From NCBI GenBank assembly GCA_027619375.1, contig JAQCFL010000010.1:1-37228 (forward strand): a stretch of DNA of 37,228 nt, written 5' to 3'. The position numbers and the translations under genes were made by a program. This DNA comes from Verrucomicrobiota bacterium (GTDB lineage: Bacteria > Verrucomicrobiota > Verrucomicrobiia > Verrucomicrobiales > Akkermansiaceae). Within the stretch, counting starts at the first letter, position 1; each line of letters starts with the position of its first letter. The notes beneath the pieces are model-generated. The model did not search any database. It was not told the origin of the DNA and was given only the letters and a program-made list of their open reading frames with translations. This document shows, one piece after another, positions 1-7,266 of this stretch.

Positions 1-2414
1 TTCTCGTTGCCTCCCTATTAGCCGCCTTGTTTATGTCGGCTACTACTGCCCATGGGGACACCTCGATTCTTGAGCAGGAGCGGGAACGAAGGTCGGCGCA
101 GGCTCTTGAGGCGCAGCAGGAGTTGTTGCGTGGTGACCGGGCCTACGAGGCTGGAAACTATGAAGAGGCGGTGGTGGCCTATGCGGCGGCACGCGGACTT
201 CTTGGTCCAGCGGCCCCCACCAATGCACTTTGGAAAGCCAGCGCCGAGCGGTATGCGCAGGCCTCCGTGGAGCAGGCCCGGCACTTGGCCAAAACCGGCA
301 GCCAGGAAGAAGCGCACGCTTTGCTCGACACCGTCCTCAGAGCGGATCTTGCACCCGGTCACAGCGGCGCCACCCAACTGAAGGCCCAGATTGACGATCC
401 GCTGCACTACAATCCTGCCCTGACTCCCGAGCACGTGGGTGAAGTGGATAAGGTGCGACGTCTGCTCTACGAAGCGGAGGGATTTGCCTCGCTCGGCCGC
501 TACGGACAGTCGCTGGCATTTTACGAAGAGGTGCTGCGGCACGATCCGACCAATACGGCAGCGCGTCGCGGAATGGAGGCGGTGCATCAGCAGGTGGCCC
601 TGTACTCGGACGCGGCGAGCGACGAGACCCGTGCGACGATGTTGGCGGCGGTCGATGAGGCGTGGGAGATCAAGGTGAATCCGATTGATTTCGAGGCCAA
701 TCTCAATCCCGATATCGAAGGGGGGATGGGCCCTGGGGGACGCTCGGCGGAGGAGAAACTGCGCTCCATCATTGTTCCCCAGGTCGACTTGGAAGGCGTG
801 AATCTCAGCGAGGCAGTCGAGTATCTCCGGCAGATGTCCGCGAGCCTCGATCTGCTCACCCCCGATCCGGAGCAGCGTGGAGTCAGTTTCGTGGTGGATC
901 TGGGGACGGGGGAATCGGATGTCGCGAAGCGGATCTCGACGACGCGTTTCGATCTGAAGCTGCGCAATGTGCCGATCGGAAAAATACTTAAATATATCAA
1001 CGAGGCGACCGGGACGGCCACCCGAGTCGACGAATATGCGGTGACCGTTCGTGCGGTGGGTGTGACTGACACCGACCTGGTGACGAGGAGCTTTCGAGTC
1101 CCGCCGGATTTCCTCAGTCGCGAGGCGATCGGGGAGCCGGCCGCCGATGATGATCCATTTGCACCGGAGAAGGGTGGAAACCAGGGTTTGCTGCCGCAGC
1201 GGCTGTCGCCGCAGGAGTTTTTGAAGAGCAAGGGTGTTTCGTTTCCGGAGGGGGCCAGCGCCAGCCTGAACGCCCGCACCAGCACCCTGCAGGTGACCAA
1301 CACAAGGGTGAATGTCGATTTCGTGGAACAGGTCGTGGCAGCCATTACGGAGAAGGAACCGGTCGTGGTGGTGATCGAGGTCCGCATCATCAATACCTCA
1401 CAGGAGCTTCTGGAGGAGCTTGGTTACGATTGGATTACGAGCGGCGGCCATTTGAATGGCGGTCTGTATATGAACGGTGGAACGCCGGGGAATGGAACGG
1501 GGATCGCTGATTTCACTGCCCCTGGCTTTGATGGAGTCACCAGCGGACTCCGCAGTGGGGAGGCGACGAGGAGCGATGACACGGTCGACACGCTGATCAG
1601 AAGTGGCTTTGCGAGCAATGACCAGGAGGGGGCCCGTGCCCCTGGGATCATCAGTTTGGTGGGTGCCTGGGATTCCGGCACGGTCGGCGTCCTGCTACGG
1701 GGGCTTGATCAGCACAAGGGCATCGATCAGATGTTCAAGAAGACGGTGGTGACGCGTTCGGGGCAGAAGGCGGTAATCGAATCGGTCATCGAGATGATCG
1801 TCCCCACGGAGTATGAGCCCCCACAAGTTTCCATCGCGTCTGGCGGGGCGGCCGTTGATCTGATCACTGGGGAGGCGGCAGCGGCCTCGACCACCTTTGC
1901 GACACCCTCCACGCCGACGGCGTTCGAGACCAGAAAGCTGGGATGCATGTTGGAGGTCGAACCACTGGTGGGGCCGAACCGACAGTATGTGGAGCTTTCC
2001 CTCCAGCCCACCGTGCGCCGCTTTGATGGATTCATTGACTACGGCACACCGATCAACGGTGGTAACTCCAGCTTCGGCATCAACTTCGGTGGTATCGGGG
2101 TGCCCGGAGTCCCAACTTTCAACCAGTCCTCAAATTTCGGTGAGTTGACAGCGAACTCCATTTTGATGCCGGTCTTCAGTGTGATCCGCTCCAACTCCAA
2201 CCTGACCATCGCGGACGGGGAAACGGTGGTGATGGGTGGGCTGCTGGAAGACCATCATTTCAAGTATGAGGACAAGGTGCCGATTCTGGGCGACCTTCCG
2301 CTCGTCGGCCGGTTCTTCCGATCAGAATCGGAGAGCAGCAACCGGAACGCTCTGGTGATCATGGTGACGGTGCGGCTTGTCGATCCTTCCGGACACCCCT
2401 ACCGCGGTCGTTAA
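1..2414 (+). CDS. Secretin-family outer-membrane protein, Amuc_1098-like type IV pilus secretin (5' end outside window)
   Basis: Probably forms the gated outer-membrane ring of a type IV pilus or type II-like secretion system. The frame is open from base 3, and the first visible residues (LVASLLAALF, then SATTAHG) are a hydrophobic signal-peptide core, so the true start lies upstream; the TTG at 27 and the ATG at 33 are internal. Numbering from base 27, an alanine-rich TPR-like stretch (AYEAGNYEEAVVAY, about 40-53, and YGQSLAFYEEVLRHDP, about 165-180) precedes an N0/STN-like domain (about 248-350). A secretin N-like segment follows (about 398-440), then the strand VVVVIEVRIINTSQELLEE, and the conserved C-terminal secretin block ADGETVVMGGLLED...KVPILGDLPLVGRFFRSE (from about 729). 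Akkermansia Amuc_1098 is the closest family I recall. The next gene begins 24 bases downstream, so co-transcription is likely. Family confidence is high; the exact secretion system is inferred. Confidence 0.88.
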   Translation, partial: LVASLLAALFMSATTAHGDTSILEQERERRSAQALEAQQELLRGDRAYEAGNYEEAVVAYAAARGLLGPAAPTNALWKASAERYAQASVEQARHLAKTGSQEEAHALLDTVLRADLAPGHSGATQLKAQIDDPLHYNPALTPEHVGEVDKVRRLLYEAEGFASLGRYGQSLAFYEEVLRHDPTNTAARRGMEAVHQQVALYSDAASDETRATMLAAVDEAWEIKVNPIDFEANLNPDIEGGMGPGGRSAEEKLRSIIVPQVDLEGVNLSEAVEYLRQMSASLDLLTPDPEQRGVSFVVDLGTGESDVAKRISTTRFDLKLRNVPIGKILKYINEATGTATRVDEYAVTVRAVGVTDTDLVTRSFRVPPDFLSREAIGEPAADDDPFAPEKGGNQGLLPQRLSPQEFLKSKGVSFPEGASASLNARTSTLQVTNTRVNVDFVEQVVAAITEKEPVVVVIEVRIINTSQELLEELGYDWITSGGHLNGGLYMNGGTPGNGTGIADFTAPGFDGVTSGLRSGEATRSDDTVDTLIRSGFASNDQEGARAPGIISLVGAWDSGTVGVLLRGLDQHKGIDQMFKKTVVTRSGQKAVIESVIEMIVPTEYEPPQVSIASGGAAVDLITGEAAAASTTFATPSTPTAFETRKLGCMLEVEPLVGPNRQYVELSLQPTVRRFDGFIDYGTPINGGNSSFGINFGGIGVPGVPTFNQSSNFGELTANSILMPVFSVIRSNSNLTIADGETVVMGGLLEDHHFKYEDKVPILGDLPLVGRFFRSESESSNRNALVIMVTVRLVDPSGHPYRGR

Positions 2415-2438
2415 AGACCGACGCTCCGGTTCTCCCAC

Positions 2439-3902
2439 ATGTCCAAGCAGCAGTCAGATCCTCAAAGTTACTCTGTGGATGAGATGATGGAGCGCTTGCG
2501 TGACGGCGAGCGGGCCAAGGAGGAGCAGGTGCCAGGTGAGTTGGTGACCCGGCCGGATGGAACCCAGGTGATGAGGGTGCGCAAACGGAAGCGCCGTACC
2601 GAACAGCCCGAGAAGGCCGCGCCCGAGAAAAAGCGTTACAGGTCCATTGCCGCACTTCTTGTTCTCTCGGTGGTGCTCGTCCTTGCTGCGGGAGTGAGTG
2701 TGGTGGTGTTGATGGCCCGCTACAACAGCGCCAGCTTTCACGACGAACTGGAGGGGGCCCTGGGCGAGTCGGCGGGTGCGAAAACAGCGATCGAAGGCAT
2801 GTCGGTCACTCCGCTCGCCGCACGGGCCAAGACCCTTCGTGTGGACTGGGGCGACGACCGCGCGATGAAATCGCTCTCGTTGGCGGGTTTGAATGCCGAT
2901 TTGAGTCTGGGTGGGTTCATATTTGGGGAATGGGATGGGCAGGATGTCGTGGCGGACTCCGGGGAGCTGGTGATTGGCGGCACGGGCAGCGGCAGGGTTG
3001 ATCGCGTCAGGGTGCCGGGGCCATTCGCCTTTTCGGGATATCGGTGTGATTTCATGAACATTATCCTCGGCGAGCAGGGTCAGGGCTCGCTGTTCAAGAA
3101 CACCGAATTGTCGATGCGATCCGGACCGGCGGGGGAGACCCAATTGATTCTGCGCAATGGGGAGGCCCTCTTGAAGCGCTGGAAGCCGCTGTCCATCGAC
3201 TATGGCATGGCGGAGTTGATCGACGGCGGGATGAAATTCGTTTCCCTGCGGATGAAGCCGAAGGAGGGATCCGGGGAGATCACTTTGACCAGTGAGGAGA
3301 TCCTGCGGGAGGGGGAGGACGTGATGCTGAATGTGCAGTTGGAGGATTTTCCCCTCAGCACGTTCATGGGCCCGGAATTGGGGGAGCTTCTGGATGGTGA
3401 GGTCTCGTGTGAGAACGGAACCTTGCGTTTTGAGAGTGCTTCGCTGGGCGCTTCCGAGTTGCGGGTGGAATTCTCCGGAAAGTCCGCTTACCTGCACCGC
3501 ATTCCCTTTCTCAACATCCTGCGCACACAATTGGGGGATTCGGAATTCGAGAAGCCGTATTTCAAATCTGTTCAGGGAACCTTTGTGCAAGGGCGGGATG
3601 GAACCCGCATTCAGAATTTGGAGCTGACCATTCCCTATCTGATGGCAGTGCGGGGTTACATCGAGGTGGACCCGGAAGGGGCGCTCGGTGGCCGCCTGGC
3701 GGTTGGAATCGGGGAGGGCAAGATCATCACCTCCGCCAATCGCAAGAGATCCGCCGTCTTTTCCGATCCCCAGGAGGGCTTCTGCTGGGTGACGATCAAT
3801 CTGAGCGGCACCGTTGAGGATCCGATAGACGACCTGCAGGCGTTGCTGCAGAAGGCCGCCCAGGAAGCGGCCCAGCGAAGCCGCGGGGTGGATGGTGAGT
3901 AG
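2439..3902 (+). CDS. Single-pass membrane protein with AsmA-like periplasmic region
   Basis: The function is unknown. The 487-residue protein has a charged cytoplasmic N-terminus (residues 1-68, ending in a basic KKRYRS stop-transfer cluster) and one strong membrane helix at about 69-93. A long, probably periplasmic part follows, rich in alternating polar and hydrophobic residues. Its C-terminal half (FLNILRTQLG, GTRIQNLELTIPYLMAVRGY, then GTVEDPIDDLQALLQKAAQ) resembles the ends of AsmA/DUF3971-type envelope proteins, which span or organise the periplasm. That resemblance is by eye and moderate. There is no Shine-Dalgarno sequence before the ATG, as in most genes here. It lies 24 bases after the secretin and 145 bases before the ATPase, on the same strand, so an accessory role in the same envelope machine is a reasonable inference. 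Confidence 0.7.
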   Translation: MSKQQSDPQSYSVDEMMERLRDGERAKEEQVPGELVTRPDGTQVMRVRKRKRRTEQPEKAAPEKKRYRSIAALLVLSVVLVLAAGVSVVVLMARYNSASFHDELEGALGESAGAKTAIEGMSVTPLAARAKTLRVDWGDDRAMKSLSLAGLNADLSLGGFIFGEWDGQDVVADSGELVIGGTGSGRVDRVRVPGPFAFSGYRCDFMNIILGEQGQGSLFKNTELSMRSGPAGETQLILRNGEALLKRWKPLSIDYGMAELIDGGMKFVSLRMKPKEGSGEITLTSEEILREGEDVMLNVQLEDFPLSTFMGPELGELLDGEVSCENGTLRFESASLGASELRVEFSGKSAYLHRIPFLNILRTQLGDSEFEKPYFKSVQGTFVQGRDGTRIQNLELTIPYLMAVRGYIEVDPEGALGGRLAVGIGEGKIITSANRKRSAVFSDPQEGFCWVTINLSGTVEDPIDDLQALLQKAAQEAAQRSRGVDGE

Positions 3903-4008
3903 GGCCGACCTTCGAGGGCAGTGCAGACAGATCGTTTTGAACCGGGAGAGCCGCAGTTATGGATTGGAGCTTGCCGCTGACTGCCAATTCATTGAGACTG
4001 CCGTTGTC

Positions 4009-4047
4009 TGCTGACAGTGCATTCCTGTTTGCTGACAGTGCATTCCT
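4009..4047 (+). repeat. 18-bp perfect direct repeat abutting the ATPase start codon
   Basis: TGCTGACAGTGCATTCCT occurs at 4009-4026 and again at 4030-4047, a spacing of 21 bases (two helical turns). The second copy ends immediately before the ATG at 4048. A weaker related string (GCTGACTGCCAATTCAT) lies at 3976-3992. No Shine-Dalgarno sequence is visible. It could be an operator, a slippage duplication or part of the 5' leader. Confidence 0.75.
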
Positions 4048-7029
4048 ATGAGTAAAGTGGATCCATTTAGTTCCCGGTTCGAGGTCTTCGGGCGTGAGGC
4101 GCGTCAGGTCGTGCCGGATATCAATGGCAGGGCTTTCGAGCTTCTCCTTGGCCGTTTGACTCCCAACCCCGGAGCGGACGGACGGGTGATCCTGCTGAAG
4201 GCACCCCGGGCGGGTTTCGGGAAGTCCTTGTTGATCCAGCGGGTTGCGGAAACGCTGACTTCGGACCACCATTTTGTGAAGGTTGGATTGATCGGTGGCC
4301 GCATGATCGAGGCCTCCTCGGTGTTGGAGTGCGTGTTGGAATCCCTGTGTCATGTCCTGCCGGCATCGGAGGGTTTGACCATGCTCGATCTGGTGGCGCG
4401 ACGGATCATCGCCCGGGGTTTGGAGCCATTGGTCCGATCGGGCGAAGTCCCTTGTCAGGATCGGGATGGAGCGCTGCTCGCCCTGCAGCAGACTCCGGAG
4501 GAGACCTTCGATTTTCATCACGAGGGGGCGGTGACCGCCCATTGGACGGAAGCCAACTTTGAGATTCTCGGGCCGCGCCTCGCGGCGGAGGTGGCACAAG
4601 TCAGTGGAGCCAGCCTGAGGGAGGCGGCTTATTGGGTGGAATTGTTTTTTAGATTTGCGACCACCTCGCCGGAGAATGTGGAGCGCTCCCGCCTGCTGTT
4701 CGAGACAGTCTTTCGACCGGAGGGTTTGCGGCCATCGGAATCCGGAGCGGGGGAGCGGTTGCACGGATTGCTTTCGCTCATGGGCATCGCGACCACCGCG
4801 GTGTTGGTGATCGACGACACCGAGGGCCTGTCCACCCATCCGCCCGATGCATTGGAACTCGCTTCCTTTCTGACGAATCTGGCACAGAGCTGTCCGGGGA
4901 CCTTGGTCCTCCTGAGCGTGAACGCCGACGTGTGGGACACCGCCTTCGCTCCCCGGCTGCCGGGTGGATGGGCCGATCGCCTGACGGAGCACGAGGTTTC
5001 GTTGCAGTCCCTTAGTCGAGAGAGTGCGGAGTTGATCATCCGCTCCCGCGGCGGCCAGCGGGCTTCCGAGGTGCTGGAGCGCATGGATTGGAGCAATGGG
5101 GAGCTCTATGCACGAAGAGTGTTGAAGGATGCCTCCCTTGCCTGGGAGAGATTGATGCAAGAGGTGGCGGAGCAGGTCGAGGCCGCCGGGAGCAAGTCGG
5201 ACGATGTCTTCGGGACGCTCGATGACCTCGCGAAGTTGGAAGCGACAAAGCCCGACCTGGAGGACGAGGTCGGGTTGTCGAAGCCGGACACATTTTCCGC
5301 CTCCGCCGCTCTCCTTGCGGCGGCCGCCGAGGCCGCCGAGGCCGCCGGGTCTGATGAATCGCCCGATGGCGGGGAGGACGCTCCGTTGGATTTCGGAAGC
5401 GTCGAGGCCGAAGAACAGGTGGAGGAGAAGGCATTCGATGCCGCCGCCTACGCCATTCCTAGTAGTCCCTTGGCGGAAGCTGGGGAGGCGGAGGAGACCC
5501 CCCCGCCGTTCATCAACGATCCTGCCGCGCTGGCCAAGTTGGCGGCACCGACCGAGCCTCTGGTGCCCGATCCCTTCGATCAGGCCTTCGCTGCGGATAC
5601 GGACGAGGAGAAGACCGGGGACTCTGCGGATTCCGCGGCTGAAGAGGCGATCAGGAGCCCCTTCGCGCCGGTGGGATCGGCGGCGCCGACCCCGACCGCT
5701 CCGGCAGAAGGGCCGGTGGCCCCGAAGACTGGGATTGAGGAATCTGATCAAGGGACGGAAGAAGCGGCCAAGATCGACCAGGAGGTGCCGGCGACGGAGG
5801 GCCCCGACGCGCCTTTCACGGCGGTTGCGCCGGGAATTTCTTCCTTCCAACCCTTGGAGTCGGAGACGACGACGGAGGCGGAGATGCCTCAGGAGGACGG
5901 GGATTCCGCCGATGGAACAATCGATCCGCCGGCGACCGAATCCGCCAATCCGTTTTTCCCCGTCGCTCCGCCCCGCTCACCCTTCGCCAGCGTCTGGGAC
6001 AAGGGGGAGGAGAGCGAGGCTCCGCAGGCAGAGGTCTCCGACGAATCGCCTGGCGAGGAAGAGGACGCGGTGTGGGCGGACGAAGTCGGCCCGGTGGCGG
6101 ATCCCTTCGAGGCTGGCCCATCTGCTCCCGTCACCCCGAGTCCCTCGCCCTTTTCTCCAGTGCGCTCCCCCTCGAAGAGCGCGGAGTCCGAGACCTATTC
6201 GAATCCCTTCGCCGCGATTACACCTCGCGTCGGGAACGGGGCCGACCAGCCTGTGGTGGGGGCGAATGGCGACGACTCCTGCAATCCGCCATCGAATTCG
6301 CCGTTCGTGCCGGTGAGCGGAGGGAAAGACGGTGCCGAAGTGCTCCTGCCCGACGAGCAGCCCATGACCTCGGCTCCCTTTGAACCTGTTGCCAAGTCCC
6401 AGGAACCTGAAATCACCTTGCCTCCGGAGTCGTCATCCACTTCCCAGGAATCGCCCTTCCGAGCGTTTTCTCCGGAAAAGGCCTCCGCCTCTCCGTTCGC
6501 TCCGGTGAATTCCGCGCCGTCCGGACCGCTCGATCAGGACCTGCCGCCAGCCAAGGGGCTGGATGCCTTGGCCGGAGGGACTTCGTCGCCAGCCTCGAGC
6601 AGCCCCTTTGCAAAGCAGGAGCCGGAGGGAGAAAAATCAACACCCGAGGAGAAGCCGACGCCCTTCAAGCCGGTGGGCGAGGGGGGGCTTCCGCCCAAGC
6701 GCTCCGAGGTATCGCCTTTTTCTCCCTCGCTGGAATCGATTGCTTCACCGTTCGAGAAGGCCGCCGCTCCCGGGGCATCCACGGAAGGGCCCAAGGCGGA
6801 ACCGCCGAGTTCCTCTCCTGCCACCCCTCCGATCATCCCCCTCAGCCGGGAGGCGGGCAAGCCGGAGGCCAGTCCGTTTTCGCCTGTCGAGCCTGCTCCG
6901 GTGACTCCGTCCATTTCTCCATTTGCGCCTGCGGCCAAGGCGGCCAGCGACGTGGGGGAGACCAAGGAGGACGAGGATAAGGTCGATGAACTGCTCCGCC
7001 AGTTCAAGGAACGTTACGGGCGGGATTGA
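4048..7029 (+). CDS. P-loop (AAA-like) ATPase with a long disordered SPFxPV-repeat tail
   Basis: This 993-residue protein has two clear halves. The N-terminal domain (about 1-380) carries a Walker A-like loop, APRAGFGKS (residues 52-60), and a Walker B strand, VLVIDD (252-257). LVLLSVNADVW, a sensor-like strand, and an arginine-rich segment (APRLPGGWADRL) follow. The loop has Pro where the classical first Gly would be. From about residue 385 to 970 the sequence is low complexity, rich in Ala, Pro, Glu and Ser, and almost certainly disordered. It holds about 19 xPF motifs, at least 11 of which fit [SNATD]PFx[PAS][VI] (SPFAPV, NPFFPV, SPFSPV, TPFKPV). The last 16 residues (KVDELLRQFKERYGRD) look like an amphipathic helix. 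DPF also occurs at residues 5-7. Its position after the secretin suggests an ATPase or scaffold for envelope machinery, as ExeA/GspA serves type II secretion, but this is inference. I do not recognise a named family. Confidence 0.85.
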   Translation: MSKVDPFSSRFEVFGREARQVVPDINGRAFELLLGRLTPNPGADGRVILLKAPRAGFGKSLLIQRVAETLTSDHHFVKVGLIGGRMIEASSVLECVLESLCHVLPASEGLTMLDLVARRIIARGLEPLVRSGEVPCQDRDGALLALQQTPEETFDFHHEGAVTAHWTEANFEILGPRLAAEVAQVSGASLREAAYWVELFFRFATTSPENVERSRLLFETVFRPEGLRPSESGAGERLHGLLSLMGIATTAVLVIDDTEGLSTHPPDALELASFLTNLAQSCPGTLVLLSVNADVWDTAFAPRLPGGWADRLTEHEVSLQSLSRESAELIIRSRGGQRASEVLERMDWSNGELYARRVLKDASLAWERLMQEVAEQVEAAGSKSDDVFGTLDDLAKLEATKPDLEDEVGLSKPDTFSASAALLAAAAEAAEAAGSDESPDGGEDAPLDFGSVEAEEQVEEKAFDAAAYAIPSSPLAEAGEAEETPPPFINDPAALAKLAAPTEPLVPDPFDQAFAADTDEEKTGDSADSAAEEAIRSPFAPVGSAAPTPTAPAEGPVAPKTGIEESDQGTEEAAKIDQEVPATEGPDAPFTAVAPGISSFQPLESETTTEAEMPQEDGDSADGTIDPPATESANPFFPVAPPRSPFASVWDKGEESEAPQAEVSDESPGEEEDAVWADEVGPVADPFEAGPSAPVTPSPSPFSPVRSPSKSAESETYSNPFAAITPRVGNGADQPVVGANGDDSCNPPSNSPFVPVSGGKDGAEVLLPDEQPMTSAPFEPVAKSQEPEITLPPESSSTSQESPFRAFSPEKASASPFAPVNSAPSGPLDQDLPPAKGLDALAGGTSSPASSSPFAKQEPEGEKSTPEEKPTPFKPVGEGGLPPKRSEVSPFSPSLESIASPFEKAAAPGASTEGPKAEPPSSSPATPPIIPLSREAGKPEASPFSPVEPAPVTPSISPFAPAAKAASDVGETKEDEDKVDELLRQFKERYGRD

Positions 7030-7129
7030 GCCCTCGTATTTGGATGGGACCGAACCCTCCGATTTGCGCTATATTTTGCTTGCTCCGAGGCCCCGTCCCG
7101 ACAACATTCCGGCCCCGTTTACGGGAAAC

Positions 7130-7204
7130 TCCGGCGTAGCTCAGTGGTAGAGCGGGTGGCTGTTAACCACTAGGTCCTAGGTTCGAATCCTAGCGCCGGA
7201 GCCA
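7130..7204 (+). tRNA. tRNA-Asn (anticodon GTT), CCA encoded
   Basis: A full cloverleaf can be read. The acceptor stem TCCGGCG (7130-7136) pairs with CGCCGGA (7194-7200). The D-arm is GCTC...GAGC, the anticodon loop CTGTTAA has GTT at 7162-7164, and the T-arm contains GGTTCGAATCC. The discriminator is G at 7201 and CCA is encoded at 7202-7204. The gene stands alone between the ATPase and the PSD1 gene. Its 3' end marks the switch from envelope genes to the accessory hydrolase and heme-protein region, as is common for integration sites, but I found no duplicated 3' end in this window. Confidence 0.97.
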
Positions 7205-7266
7205 AATTTCTGTTGAAAGACAGGTCCATGGCCCGATACTCGTAAAGAGCTGTCACCAACCTGTTC

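Noticed and set aside
3796-5850. A 684-codon minus-strand open frame opposite the membrane protein and ATPase genes
   Set aside because: It is basic, low-complexity sequence without domains and spans two genes in antisense; a shadow of GC-rich coding sequence.
7040-7075. TATATT at 7070-7075 as a tRNA promoter -10 box
   Set aside because: It lies about 55 bases before the mature tRNA and no acceptable -35 is found at the right spacing (TTGGAT is 24 bases away).
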